The notes under the pieces were generated by a model. The model saw only the letters and a list, made by a program, of their open reading frames with translations, did no database searches and was not told the origin of the DNA. The position numbers were made by a program, and so were the translations under genes. A stretch of DNA of 64,000 nucleotides from Ketobacter alkanivorans (GTDB lineage: Bacteria > Pseudomonadota > Gammaproteobacteria > Pseudomonadales > Ketobacteraceae), in assembly GCF_002863865.1 (NCBI RefSeq), contig NZ_CP022684.1, positions 3,849,990 through 3,913,989 on the forward strand, written 5' to 3'. Of this stretch, positions 53,874-63,724 are shown in pieces; position 1 is the stretch's first letter; each line of letters opens with the position of its first letter.

Positions 53874-54155
53874 TCAGCTGCCGCGAGTAACTTCTTTGGC
53901 AACTTCCTCTTTAAATCCCATCAGTATTTGGCGCAGACAATCGGCCCGTTCCAGCTTTTCAGTTTTCTCATATATCTGTGAGCTGTACAGGGCAATCTGT
54001 GCCAGTAACTGGCCAAATTGTTTGGGGGATCCACCTAATCCACTGCTGATGGAAACGTGTTGTTTGCCATCCACATCCCAGACCCGAACCAGCTCGTGCG
54101 CGTCGGTATTTTGAACTTCCGGAGGTATTGGCAGGGTTTTAGGTTGCTCTGTCAT
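53874..54155 (-). CDS. DUF5076-family protein
   Basis: A 93-residue soluble protein with the DUF5076 pattern (LVRVWDVDGKQHVSISSGL, then GQLLAQIALYSSQIY). Function unknown. It follows the VWA-domain gene on the same strand with 26 bases between and may belong to the MoxR-VWA operon. Confidence 0.8.
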   Translation of the reverse strand: MTEQPKTLPIPPEVQNTDAHELVRVWDVDGKQHVSISSGLGGSPKQFGQLLAQIALYSSQIYEKTEKLERADCLRQILMGFKEEVAKEVTRGS

Positions 54156-54181
54156 GATATCTCTCGTAGACGGTGTTGGTG

Positions 54182-55558
54182 TTATTGGTTATAGCGTAGC
54201 AGATTGCCGATGAAGCGTTCCAACTGGTTGAGTGACTGGCAAGGCTCGGCCCAACTGCAGTAAGGCTTGTAACGCTTCATTTCGGAGTCGCCACTGCCCC
54301 AGCGCAACCGGCTTTCCGGGTTGAGCCAGATCAATTGGCGGGCGCGAGACTGAATGGCCTGCAGCAATTCGGTGCGAGCATCACCGTAGTTGTTTCGTGC
54401 ATCACCCAGTATTATCACGGTTGTACGGTGATCTACCTGATTCAAACACAGGTTGCTGAAGGTTTGCAGCGATTGGCCATAGTCCGTAGAGCCGCCGCCG
54501 ATGCGATCCAGTGTAAGGTTGATGGCGGTATCGATGTTCTCATTCTCAAACCATTGCGTAACTTCCTGCAAGTCGGAAGAAAAAGCAAAGGCACGCACGT
54601 TAGAGATCACTTCTGTCAGGCTGTACAAAAACATCAGCAGAAAACGGGAATACTGGCTTACAGATCCGCTTACATCACAGATCGCCATTACCTTGGGCTT
54701 GTCAACACGCTTGGTTTTCCAGTGGGTTTCCAGTAACACCCCGCTGTATGGAATGTTATGGCGGATGGTGTTACGCACATCCAGTTTGCCACGTTGATAA
54801 ACTTTGCGGCGGCGGGAATGAGTGGCAACCAGTTTTTTCGCCAGTTTGCGTACCAGGTTTTGGACATCCTTGAATTCGCGAAGATTCTCCAGGCTGGTCT
54901 CGCGCATTACCGATTCACGCAGGGCTCGACTTTCTCCACTGGCCTGCAGCAGGTATTGGCGCTCTACATAATGCTTTACTTCCTCTCGCAGACGCTCACG
55001 GGCATCCCGCAGGGATCTTGCCAGGGCTTGCTCCTGTAGATCATCAGAGGCCTCTGCTGCCCACATTTCCTGCTCCATGGCTTCCAGCCCCATCGCCATC
55101 ATCATGCGGCGACCATACAGACCTTTCTGAGTCATGACTTTGATGTCACGCACGTTGGCGACGCTGGCGGCGTTTGCCATTGCGCTGGCCAAAGCTTGGC
55201 CGTCGCCCTGCATCAGCATTTGTCCCAGCGGAGATTCTGCCTCGGCCGGGTTATCGGCAGGGTTGCTGGAGGAGAGTGAGATTATTCGTTCAAGTGGGTT
55301 TTTCGGAGGTGGTTTCTGTGTGGGTTGTTCAAACTGTTCGAAACTGTTGAAGTGAAAGAACTGATCAAAGCAGCTATCAAAACGTGATTTCTCTTCTTCG
55401 CTTTTGGCCAAAGTCAGGCTCAAAGCGGATTTCAACTGGCTTCTTTGTCCATACCCCACAAGGTCCACCGCGTGGATGGCATCCAGGGTTTCCGAGGTGG
55501 ATATACGCACCCCATTGCCCCGTAGCGCTTTGACGAAATCCACTAAAATACGATCCAT
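54182..55558 (-). CDS. VWA-domain protein, CoxE/MoxR-partner type
   Basis: A 458-residue cytoplasmic protein. The N-terminal half is helical and charged. The C-terminal VWA domain has the metal-binding motif AICDVSGSVS near residue 292 and GGGSTDYGQSL near 360. CoxE-like VWA proteins work with a MoxR AAA+ ATPase to insert metals or mature complexes. That ATPase gene is directly upstream with 13 bases between, so the pair is likely functional; the client is unknown. Confidence 0.9.
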   Translation of the reverse strand: MDRILVDFVKALRGNGVRISTSETLDAIHAVDLVGYGQRSQLKSALSLTLAKSEEEKSRFDSCFDQFFHFNSFEQFEQPTQKPPPKNPLERIISLSSSNPADNPAEAESPLGQMLMQGDGQALASAMANAASVANVRDIKVMTQKGLYGRRMMMAMGLEAMEQEMWAAEASDDLQEQALARSLRDARERLREEVKHYVERQYLLQASGESRALRESVMRETSLENLREFKDVQNLVRKLAKKLVATHSRRRKVYQRGKLDVRNTIRHNIPYSGVLLETHWKTKRVDKPKVMAICDVSGSVSQYSRFLLMFLYSLTEVISNVRAFAFSSDLQEVTQWFENENIDTAINLTLDRIGGGSTDYGQSLQTFSNLCLNQVDHRTTVIILGDARNNYGDARTELLQAIQSRARQLIWLNPESRLRWGSGDSEMKRYKPYCSWAEPCQSLNQLERFIGNLLRYNQ

Positions 55559-55571
55559 TGTAGATTGCCCG

Positions 55572-56498
55572 TCAGCTTTTGAAGAGTTTGTTGAACAGGC
55601 TGCGCATATCATCCTTAACGTTGTTGATATCCTCTTCATGTTTCAACAGAACGTTCAAAGTCGTTTCTACCAATTCAGGAGACAGGCTTTCAGAATGCAG
55701 TAATAAGAGTGTGCGGGCCCAGTCGATGGTTTCGCTGATAGCGGGCTGCTTCTTTAAATCCAGTTTGCGAACTTCCTGTACGAAACCCACCAACTGTTGC
55801 CGTAACTTGTCATTGATGCCGGGCACACGAGACTGAATAATGCTGCGTTCTAATGTCGCGTCCGGAAACGGAATGAACAGGTGCAGGCAGCGGCGTTTAA
55901 GTGCATCGCTTAGCTCTCTTGTATTGTTGCTGGTTAGAAAAACAATGGGATGGCGGCGCGCTTTGATGGTGCCGATCTCGGGGATGGATATCTGGTAATC
56001 CGACAGCATCTCCAGCAGAAATGATTCAAATTCGTTGTCGGCTTTGTCGATTTCGTCGATCAGCAATACCGTGCCTTGCTCGGCTTGCAGCGCCTGCAGC
56101 AGGGGGCGGGGCTCCAGAAACTGCTCTGAATAAAAGATATCGCCAAACTCATGCAGACGGTCTATGGATTCTGCCAGGCCATGGGCACCTTTTAGTAGGT
56201 CGCCGAGCTTATCTTTGAGTACTTGTGTATACAGCAGCTGCTTGCCGTATTTCCATTCATACAGGGCTTTGGCTTCATCCAGGCCTTCATAGCATTGCAG
56301 ACGAATCAAATCCCAATTTAAAAACTGCGCGGTTGCTTTGGCTAGCTCGGTTTTCCCCACGCCGGGTGGGCCTTCCACCAATACGGGTTTTTCCAGCTGG
56401 TGGGCCAGGAACATTGTCATCGCAATGTTGTCGTTACATATGTAGCCGGATTGGGCGAAGCCGGATTTGATTTGTTCAACGCTGAAATCGTTTTTCAT
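55572..56498 (-). CDS. MoxR-family AAA+ ATPase
   Basis: A 308-residue AAA+ ATPase. Walker A GPPGVGKTE near 42, Walker B LLIDEIDKAD near 129, sensor 1 FLTSNNTRELSDALKRRC near 172 with the arginine finger region. It acts as a chaperone with the downstream VWA protein. The start at MKNDFSVEQ was chosen; a 28-codon extension lacks conserved sequence. No good ribosome site is seen. Confidence 0.92.
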   Translation of the reverse strand: MKNDFSVEQIKSGFAQSGYICNDNIAMTMFLAHQLEKPVLVEGPPGVGKTELAKATAQFLNWDLIRLQCYEGLDEAKALYEWKYGKQLLYTQVLKDKLGDLLKGAHGLAESIDRLHEFGDIFYSEQFLEPRPLLQALQAEQGTVLLIDEIDKADNEFESFLLEMLSDYQISIPEIGTIKARRHPIVFLTSNNTRELSDALKRRCLHLFIPFPDATLERSIIQSRVPGINDKLRQQLVGFVQEVRKLDLKKQPAISETIDWARTLLLLHSESLSPELVETTLNVLLKHEEDINNVKDDMRSLFNKLFKS

Positions 56499-56613
56499 TG
56501 AGGCGATCTGATCAGTTAAGTGCGAATAATCCTCCACCTTAGCACAAAAGCAGTCAGGCTTGTGTACTCGGTTGAGTAACAAGCCTGTTGTGTTCAGATG
56601 TTAGAAACGATGG

Positions 56614-57282
56614 CTATTGGCTTTCATAGTTCACCAGGTATTCCTCGCTGTAGATAAGCTCTACACGCCGATTATCTCGATGATGGGTGGCGGAGGGCAC
56701 AGGAGCATCCGCTCCCCAGCTTAGAACTTCAATTTGTTCAGCAGTCACACCTTGTTGGGTTAGCAGCTTGGCAACATAGCGCGCACGCTGTTCAGCCAGA
56801 TGCTGATTATAGGTCGGATCACCCTGTGGATCAGCATGGCCATTAATGCTTATTTTCAAGTCCGGGTGTGCTGCCAGGAACGCTCCATGCTGCTTCAGGG
56901 TGATTTCGGCGTCTTGATCAAGCTGCTTCTGATCAAACCCGAATAAAAATAGGGTTTTGGCGGGGCGCGTGTTGGTATCGTCGTCTGGTAGCTCGGGAAT
57001 AAGATAGGGTTGCTCCGGCATCTCATTGGTGTCAGCGGCGATGCTGGCCATAGGCTCTTCTAAGGTGAGGTCTAGCAGGGGCGCGTTGGGCTCAGCCATC
57101 GAAACCTGCGGTTCGTCTTGAATACTCGGGTCAACCGGTGAGATTGGTTCGTATGCTGAGGTGCTGAGATGATTATTCATGGTTTCAGGCTCGGTCGGCT
57201 GAACCTTGTGGCTGCTGCACGCAGTGGCTAATAGGGTTGAAGACAGCAGCAATATGGCGGATTTGAGGGTGAAGTTAGTCAT
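56614..57282 (-). CDS. OmpA-family lipoprotein
   Basis: A 222-residue outer-membrane lipoprotein; lipobox LATAC with Cys22. An acidic, Pro/Glu-rich linker (25-105) leads to an OmpA C-terminal domain (FGFDQKQLDQDAEITLKQH, NGHADPQGDPTYNQHLAEQRARYV, RDNRRVEL) that binds peptidoglycan. Probably a Pal-like wall-to-membrane tether. It stands alone. Confidence 0.9.
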   Translation of the reverse strand: MTNFTLKSAILLLSSTLLATACSSHKVQPTEPETMNNHLSTSAYEPISPVDPSIQDEPQVSMAEPNAPLLDLTLEEPMASIAADTNEMPEQPYLIPELPDDDTNTRPAKTLFLFGFDQKQLDQDAEITLKQHGAFLAAHPDLKISINGHADPQGDPTYNQHLAEQRARYVAKLLTQQGVTAEQIEVLSWGADAPVPSATHHRDNRRVELIYSEEYLVNYESQ

Positions 57283-57521
57283 GGTTATCTCCTGAAGTAC
57301 GTTGTTGGCTTACAGGGTTTATTAAACGCTGCAATCAGGGCGATTCTCGGTAGCAATTAGGGGCAATTCATACCCAATTATGTTGAAAAATGGCACGGGG
57401 TTCGCATCGGGCGACAGGGGGCTTGTATCACAATATGGGCTGGTGTACCGGTATCGGATTGATAACGCTTACAGTAAGATAGAGCCCACACCGAAACCAA
57501 CGTGTGATTAACAGGAGTGGT

Positions 57522-57848
57522 ATGAATACATTAAAAACAGGTTCAATTTTGGCGCTTTCAGTGATTGCATCGGCCTGCAGTTGGGTGGACTTGAACCCGG
57601 CTGCTGAAGACGTTCTGATTCTTAAGCCCAGTCAGGCCAAGCAGTGCGAGCAGATGCGTCGCACCACCAGCCAGGTTATGGATAAGATCTGGTTTGTCGG
57701 CCGTAATGAGGAGAAAATGGGTGAAGAGCTGGCTACCCTGGCTCGCAACACTGCTGCTGAGTCCGGTGGCAATGCCATTATGGCCGTTTCTAAGATCGCT
57801 GAAGGCAAGCAAACCTTTGCGATTTTGAACTGCCCTCATTTGCGTTAA
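57522..57848 (+). CDS. DUF4156-family lipoprotein
   Basis: A 108-residue predicted lipoprotein; lipobox ASAC with Cys19. The mature part has VLILKPSQAKQCEQMRRTTSQ and NTAAESGGNAIMAVSK, the DUF4156 layout with paired Cys residues. Function unknown. AGGAG lies upstream; an in-frame start six codons earlier is less likely. A strong terminator follows. Confidence 0.85.
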   Translation: MNTLKTGSILALSVIASACSWVDLNPAAEDVLILKPSQAKQCEQMRRTTSQVMDKIWFVGRNEEKMGEELATLARNTAAESGGNAIMAVSKIAEGKQTFAILNCPHLR

Positions 57849-57886
57849 ACCGGTACCGATATCAAACCTAATCGGATTCATTCCAG

Positions 57887-57935
57887 CATGAGCGAGCAGG
57901 GTTGTACGTCGGCTCGCTCATGTTGTTATTTCTTT
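57887..57935 (+). terminator. Rho-independent terminator
   Basis: An eleven-base perfect stem, CATGAGCGAGC/GCTCGCTCATG, is followed by a T-rich tail (TTGTTATTTCTTTT). Confidence 0.8.
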
Positions 57936-58075
57936 TCGCTATAATAGCGGCCGTTTTAGATCCTCCACTTGGCAAATCGTCTATAAGCCATCCTTCATTA
58001 AGTCACCCATCTGTAAGTCTCAGCTAAACTTAAGCGTATATAAGCTACTTTTCGATACGAAGGTTTACCGATCGA

Positions 58076-60535
58076 ATGTACGGTCTTTTCCTGCTTGCCA
58101 GGTTGATACTGCTCTGTATGATTTTTGGCTGTGCCGCGACGTTGGCGCGGGCGGATGGCCCCGTCGTGGAAATTCAAGACAAAGACTTTTCTCAACGCTT
58201 GGTTAGTGCGGTTGGTTTTATTGAAGACCCTGATGCCAAGTGGACAATTCAAGATGTGTTGAAGCAGCCGGAATCTGCATATGGATATACAGCACGGGAT
58301 ACTTTGCAGTTTGGATACAGCCAATCGGTATATTGGTTACGGATCGATATTCGCAATCGGCTTCTCCATAGTTCTGCGCTTACTCTGCAAGTGCGTTACC
58401 CGTTGTTGGACTTTGTTGATTTCTATCATGTTGATCAAGATGGTGTGATTAACCACCAGATGGCGGGAGACCATCGAAGCCTAGAGCAGCGTGAGTATCC
58501 AGTGAAGGATTATCTGTACCGCCTGCACCTTAACCCGGGAGAGATTCAAACTGTATATATTCGGGTTCAGTCCACCAGTTCTTTGTCTTTACCGATATAT
58601 TTGAGTACTGAAACCGGTTTAGTTGCACTCAATAACAAATCGGAGTGGGTGGATGGAGCCTATTACGGCATTGCGCTCTCTATGATGGTATACAACTTGT
58701 TGTTGATGCTTGTGGTGCGGGAGCGAATTTATCTTGAGTATGTAGTCTGTGTTGTATTCCAGATCGGTTTTATCGCATCCCTTAACGGATATGCGGGTGT
58801 GCTCTTCCCGCAGAATTCATTTATTACCGATAAAGGCATCTATTTTTGCTCGACTGCTATGGCGGTGGCATTTATTCAATTTACGCGGACGTTTCTGCAA
58901 ACCAAAGAGTTACTGCCGAGACTGGACCGATTTTATCGGTATTACATGTTGGTTCCTGCACTGGCGTTGCTGGCGGAGATGTTAGTGCATCCAACCATTG
59001 CTGCAAAAATCAATGTTATGTTGGTGATGGTGACCGTTATTCTGCTGTTTCCTGTTGCGCTTTTTCAGTACATTAAAGGCTATCGGGCGGCCTCCTATTT
59101 TGTGTTTGGACAGGGCATGTTCCTATCCTCGGTAATGTTTACCTCGCTCTCATCTCTCAATCTTGTGCCCTTCTATTTTTTGGCGCCGATGGCCATTAAG
59201 CTAGGCTCAGCAGCGGAGCTCATGCTGTTTTCCATGAGCCTGGCTGGCCGTATTAGTGAGCTTAAGAAAAGCCATTTTGAAATACAAAGAGAGCAGGAGG
59301 TGGCATTGGCCGAGACCAAAGCCAGTGAGCGCTATGTTGAAGAAATCAGTGAGGTGAATAAGGTGCTGGAGCAGGCGCTCCAGGTGCGATCCAAGTTCTT
59401 GGCCAATATGAGTCATGAAATTCGCACCCCGATGAACGGCATTTTGGGTATGCTCGAGTTAATCGATAACCCAGAACTGGATTCTGTGCAGCGAAACTAT
59501 ATTGATATTGCGCGCCGCTCAGGCAAGACGCTGTTGGCTTTGATCAATGAGATTCTGGACCTGTCAAAGATTGAATCGGGCAAGTTGGTGTTAGAACAGA
59601 ATGCATTCAGCTTGAGGGAGCTAATCCAGGATCTTTCCAGTCTTTACAGTCAGCAGGTTAAGAATAAGCACCTGACTATCCGGGTTATGGTGGATTCGTC
59701 GGTGCCAGATTACATTGTTGGGGATCGCACACGGTTATGGCAGGTGCTTACGAATCTGATTAGCAATGCAATTAAATTTACTCGGCGAGGTGGTGTCATT
59801 ATAAAACTGGACACAGTCTACGAAGGAGGGCAGAGGCTGCGCTTTGCCGTAGTGGATACCGGAATTGGTATTGCCAATAGTGAGCAGGAGTCCATTTTCG
59901 AAAGCTTTCAACAGGCGGATGGTACAACCACTAGGGAATACGGAGGTACTGGGCTTGGCTTGAGTATAAGCCGTAAGTTGGTGACACTAATGGGAGGTGT
60001 ATTGAGGCTCGCATCTGAGCCGGGAGAGGGCAGTGAGTTCAGTTTTACATTGCCTTGCTGTATTGCCGATGATGCAGATGTTGCCAAAATAGAAGAGGAA
60101 GAGCGCCAGCAAAACGATGTGGATTTCTCTTCTTATCGGGTGCTGATAGTTGAAGACAATGAGGTTAATCAAAAGGTGGCTCAGGGAATCCTGAGTAAGC
60201 TAGGTGTGCAACATATTTATCTTGCCTCTAATGGGTTGGAGGCCTTGCAATACTTAAGGGGGGCTATGGTGGATATTGTTTTTATGGATGTGCAAATGCC
60301 GGTGATGGATGGATTTGATGCGACCCGGCAAATTCGAAAATTTGATAAGCTGGCACATTTACCTATCGTCGCTATGACGGCTAATGCTATGGATGGGGAT
60401 CGTAAGCGCTGTTTGGATGCGGGTATGAATGATTACCTGTCCAAACCTATTAAACTTGAGTTAGTACGCCAAAGTATGCTTCGAAATCTAGTTGATGTGG
60501 TCAATATAGACGTTGATTCGGCCGCGAATAGCTAA
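58076..60535 (+). CDS. Hybrid sensor histidine kinase with 7TMR-DISM sensor
   Basis: An 819-residue sensor. A signal sequence precedes a 7TMR-DISMED2 periplasmic carbohydrate-binding-like domain (about 30-175; YWLRIDIRN, PLLDFVDFYHVD), seven membrane spans (about 190-385), a coiled coil, HisKA with His447 in MSHEIRTPMNG, HATPase (SNAIKFT, DTGIGI, GGTGLGLSIS) and a receiver with Asp738 in VFMDVQMPVMDG. All catalytic residues are present. It precedes the DUF3450/TonB2 operon by 77 bases on the same strand and could regulate it; no output regulator is encoded here. Confidence 0.93.
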   Translation: MYGLFLLARLILLCMIFGCAATLARADGPVVEIQDKDFSQRLVSAVGFIEDPDAKWTIQDVLKQPESAYGYTARDTLQFGYSQSVYWLRIDIRNRLLHSSALTLQVRYPLLDFVDFYHVDQDGVINHQMAGDHRSLEQREYPVKDYLYRLHLNPGEIQTVYIRVQSTSSLSLPIYLSTETGLVALNNKSEWVDGAYYGIALSMMVYNLLLMLVVRERIYLEYVVCVVFQIGFIASLNGYAGVLFPQNSFITDKGIYFCSTAMAVAFIQFTRTFLQTKELLPRLDRFYRYYMLVPALALLAEMLVHPTIAAKINVMLVMVTVILLFPVALFQYIKGYRAASYFVFGQGMFLSSVMFTSLSSLNLVPFYFLAPMAIKLGSAAELMLFSMSLAGRISELKKSHFEIQREQEVALAETKASERYVEEISEVNKVLEQALQVRSKFLANMSHEIRTPMNGILGMLELIDNPELDSVQRNYIDIARRSGKTLLALINEILDLSKIESGKLVLEQNAFSLRELIQDLSSLYSQQVKNKHLTIRVMVDSSVPDYIVGDRTRLWQVLTNLISNAIKFTRRGGVIIKLDTVYEGGQRLRFAVVDTGIGIANSEQESIFESFQQADGTTTREYGGTGLGLSISRKLVTLMGGVLRLASEPGEGSEFSFTLPCCIADDADVAKIEEEERQQNDVDFSSYRVLIVEDNEVNQKVAQGILSKLGVQHIYLASNGLEALQYLRGAMVDIVFMDVQMPVMDGFDATRQIRKFDKLAHLPIVAMTANAMDGDRKRCLDAGMNDYLSKPIKLELVRQSMLRNLVDVVNIDVDSAANS

Positions 60536-60612
60536 GTAATACCCTTCTCTACTATTGTTGTTTTATTGTTTGGGCAGTATAACGTAGTCAGTGGGTAACT
60601 ATAGGAAATCAA

Positions 60613-61374
60613 ATGAATTCTTTGATCCAAATGATGGCAGGGTGCCTGCTTGCGGCGTTTGCCTGTGCCGGAATAGGCCAATCCCTGAATGACAGTGTAG
60701 AGTTGACTGTAGATCTGCAGAAACAGGCAGTTCAGTCACAGCAGAGCATCAATAAGATAGTTAACGACACGAATGCCATGCTGGAAGAGTATCGCCGTTT
60801 GTTGCTGGATGCCGATTATCACCAGGTGTATTTGAATCAGCTTACCCAGGAGTTACATCAGCAGCAATTGGAGCGAGAAAGCCTTCAGCTGCAGATTGAA
60901 CGAATCCAACTGACCGAAAAACGCTTGGCTCCACTTTTGGCGAGCATGGTGCAAACCCTGGAGCGCTTTGTGGTGCTGGATTTACCGTTCCAGCAGCAAG
61001 AGCGTATTGACGCTGTATTACTGCTCCGTGAGCGACTGCATAATTCACAGCTGCCGTTGGTGGATCGATTTCAACTGGTTATGGAAGCATTCCAGGTAGA
61101 GCTGGAATACGGCCATACCCTTGAAGCATATCGGGAAAAAATAGATTGGCAGGGGCAAAAGCGCAGTGTCGACTGTTTGCGAGTAGGCAGATTGGCGTTG
61201 TATTTTATGACCCAGGATGGCGCTGAGGTTGGTTATTGGAACAGGCAAGAGAAGCAATGGCTGCCGCTGTCATCCGAGTACAGTCGGGTAATACGCGAGG
61301 GCGTGGCTGTTGCGAAAAGCCAGCAGGCACCGAAATTACTGACGTTGCCAGTGATGGCCGGAGTCGCGCCATGA
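60613..61374 (+). CDS. DUF3450-family exported coiled-coil protein
   Basis: A 253-residue periplasmic protein: N-terminal signal, long coiled coil (about 30-115) and a C-terminal domain with RVGRLALYFMTQDGAEVGYW, the DUF3450 hallmark. DUF3450 genes open TonB2-type operons in Vibrio, Shewanella and relatives. Its stop overlaps the next gene's start (ATGA). Confidence 0.9.
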   Translation: MNSLIQMMAGCLLAAFACAGIGQSLNDSVELTVDLQKQAVQSQQSINKIVNDTNAMLEEYRRLLLDADYHQVYLNQLTQELHQQQLERESLQLQIERIQLTEKRLAPLLASMVQTLERFVVLDLPFQQQERIDAVLLLRERLHNSQLPLVDRFQLVMEAFQVELEYGHTLEAYREKIDWQGQKRSVDCLRVGRLALYFMTQDGAEVGYWNRQEKQWLPLSSEYSRVIREGVAVAKSQQAPKLLTLPVMAGVAP

Positions 61375-62780
61375 GTCTATACAAAAAACTATGCACATTC
61401 TCCTTGATATGTGGCTTGGCTTTTATTGCCCCACTTAATAGCGCATCCGTTGTGGCGAGCCCAATGGATGCAGCACCAGACTCACTGCAGGCGTTATTGG
61501 AACAGGTTAAACAGCAGCGTCAGCAGGAAAAGAACGAGCTGCTGCAGCGAGAACAGCGTTTCAAGCAGGCGCAGAAGCAGCAGAAAATTCTGCTGGATCA
61601 GGCCCGATCGGAAAAACTCAAGCATGAAAGGACGCTGCAGCCATTGCAGCGAGAGCTTGAAATGGGCACCCAGGAGCTGGCCGCCTTGCGCAAAGACCTG
61701 CAGGAGAAAAGCCAGAATCTCAGGGATTTGCAAGGCGCTTTCAATCGCATTGCTGGAGAAGTAGCGGCCACCCTGAAGCAATCCATGGTGTCGGCCGAAC
61801 GCCCGCAGCGAAATGCCGACCTGGCTCGGCTTGCAGCGCTACAAACCTTGCCCGAAATAGGTGATCTGGAGCTACTTTGGTTATCTATGCAGGATGAGAT
61901 GACGGAGTCTGCACAAATTGCCCAATATAGGGGCGAGTACGTGGATGCCAGTGGTGCTATTACAACGGCGGAGCTGACCAGGGTAGGATTGTTTACCGTA
62001 TTCAGCCGTGACGGGTTTCTTCGTTATGTACCAGAGAGTAACGAACTGCTTTTACCCGCGAGGCAGCCTTCAGCCCGATATCTTGATGCAGTAACGAATT
62101 GGTCAGCGAGTGCTTCTGCCATGAATGTCGCTGTGATTGATCCAACTCGTGGTGCGTTGATCAATCAACTCAGCCACTCACCCTCTGTGGCAGAGCGTGT
62201 TGAGCAAGCTGGCTTGATCGGCGTAATCATTCTGGCATTGGGAGGGCTAGGAGCCATAGTGGCGTTGTGGCGTGTATGTTGGCTGAGCTGGGTTTCTTTG
62301 AAAGTAAATCTTCAGCTTAAAAGTGTTGGGACACCTTCGGATAAAAATCCGTTGGGCAGGGTTTTAATAAAGGCTGGCGGGTTTTCAACGGATAATGATG
62401 AGAACTATCAGTTTAAACTGGATGAGGCGGTGCTTACAGAATTGCCGGCGTTAGAAAGAGGGCAAAATTTCATTAAGTTGCTGGCTGCGGTGGCACCTTT
62501 GCTGGGGCTGCTTGGGACGGTAACGGGCATGATCCTCACCTTTCAGTCCATCAGCTTATTTGGTAATGGCGATCCAAAACTAATGGCTGGCGGCATATCC
62601 CAGGCCTTGATGACAACGGTGCTTGGGTTGGTTGTGGCTATTCCTTTGCTGTTTAGTCACAGTTTTGTAGTGTCTCTTTCACGCAGCTTAGTGCAGCGTC
62701 TGGATGAGCAGAGCGCGGGCTTGTTGGTGCGTCGCCTGGAACAGGTCAGGGCAGGCAGTGGCAGGTCTGGCAATGATTGA
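61371..62780 (+). CDS. TtpC-like MotA/TolQ/ExbB proton-channel protein
   Basis: A 469-residue protein: signal peptide, a long periplasmic coiled coil (about 40-150), a globular part, then three membrane spans with the ExbB/TolQ domain (LLAAVAPLLGLLGTVTGMILTF near 379). This long form is TtpC, needed by TonB2 systems in Vibrio. It overlaps the next gene by eight bases. Confidence 0.92.
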   Translation: MSLYKKLCTFSLICGLAFIAPLNSASVVASPMDAAPDSLQALLEQVKQQRQQEKNELLQREQRFKQAQKQQKILLDQARSEKLKHERTLQPLQRELEMGTQELAALRKDLQEKSQNLRDLQGAFNRIAGEVAATLKQSMVSAERPQRNADLARLAALQTLPEIGDLELLWLSMQDEMTESAQIAQYRGEYVDASGAITTAELTRVGLFTVFSRDGFLRYVPESNELLLPARQPSARYLDAVTNWSASASAMNVAVIDPTRGALINQLSHSPSVAERVEQAGLIGVIILALGGLGAIVALWRVCWLSWVSLKVNLQLKSVGTPSDKNPLGRVLIKAGGFSTDNDENYQFKLDEAVLTELPALERGQNFIKLLAAVAPLLGLLGTVTGMILTFQSISLFGNGDPKLMAGGISQALMTTVLGLVVAIPLLFSHSFVVSLSRSLVQRLDEQSAGLLVRRLEQVRAGSGRSGND

Positions 62781-63327
62781 TCCCTGGCAGGATATTAATG
62801 CGTTTGCAGAGCAGGGTGGGCCTGTGATCTGGTTGTTGCTGATTCTGAGTTGCCTGCTTTGGACATTAATTATCGAGCGGCTTTGGTATTTCTGGTTTGG
62901 GGTGTCTGGCAATGCAGATGCGCTGAGAGTTCAGTGGCAACAGCGTATCGATCGTCAGTCCTGGTGTGCCCACCGGGTGCGGGATGCGTTCATTGCCGAA
63001 GTCAGTATCCGACTGCATACTTTTTTGCCTCTTATTAAAGCCCTTGTTTTGCTTTGCCCTCTTCTTGGATTGTTGGGTACGGTTACCGGGATGGTGACCG
63101 TGTTTGATGTAGTCGCAGTTGAAGGTTCCAGCGATGCGCAAGCCATGGCTCGTGGCGTGTTTCGAGCCACTTTACCTACAATGGCCGGCCTGGTGGTATC
63201 CATCAGTGGTTTATATATGTCGGCTCAGTTACAGCGTTGGGCCGACAACAGGGTAGCCAGGTTTGCGGATAGCCTGCCCATTGGCAGCGATGATCAAGCA
63301 GTGGAGGCGAGCCATGGCTGTGCGTAG
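62773..63327 (+). CDS. exbB: ExbB2-like proton-channel protein
   Basis: A 184-residue ExbB of the TonB2 type with three spans; signature VLLCPLLGLLGTVTGMVTVFD near 95 and ATLPTMAGLVVSISGLYMS near 135. With ExbD it uses proton flow to energise TonB. The start at MIDPWQD was chosen inside the end of the previous gene. Confidence 0.93.
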   Translation: MIDPWQDINAFAEQGGPVIWLLLILSCLLWTLIIERLWYFWFGVSGNADALRVQWQQRIDRQSWCAHRVRDAFIAEVSIRLHTFLPLIKALVLLCPLLGLLGTVTGMVTVFDVVAVEGSSDAQAMARGVFRATLPTMAGLVVSISGLYMSAQLQRWADNRVARFADSLPIGSDDQAVEASHGCA

Positions 63328-63724
63328 ACACCGACCAGGAGATCAAGAGACTGAACTGGATTTAACACCCATGTTGGACGTGGTGTTCATCATGTTGATC
63401 TTTTTCATAGTTACAACATCATTTGTGAAGGAATCAGGTATCGCCGTAAATACCCCAGAGGCTGAAACGGCTCAGCGACAGGAAAGCGCAAATATACTGA
63501 TAGCAATACATGAATCCGGGGATATCTGGATCGATGGGAGGCCCATTGATGTACGCGCACTGAAAGCACAGGTTGCCCGTATGCATGCAGAAAACCCGCA
63601 GGGAACGGTGGTGGTTCAGTCTGATGAAAAAGCAGATACCGGTGTGCTGGTAAAAGTCATGGATCAGATCCGTTTGGCGGGAATTCAGCAAATTGCCGTT
63701 GCCGCACGGCGAGCAGGATCATGA
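63314..63724 (+). CDS. exbD: ExbD2-like biopolymer transport protein
   Basis: A 136-residue ExbD. The single span carries the proton-translocating Asp in ELDLTPMLDVVFIMLIFFIV; the periplasmic part follows. It overlaps exbB by 14 bases and the next gene by four. Confidence 0.94.
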   Translation: MAVRRHRPGDQETELDLTPMLDVVFIMLIFFIVTTSFVKESGIAVNTPEAETAQRQESANILIAIHESGDIWIDGRPIDVRALKAQVARMHAENPQGTVVVQSDEKADTGVLVKVMDQIRLAGIQQIAVAARRAGS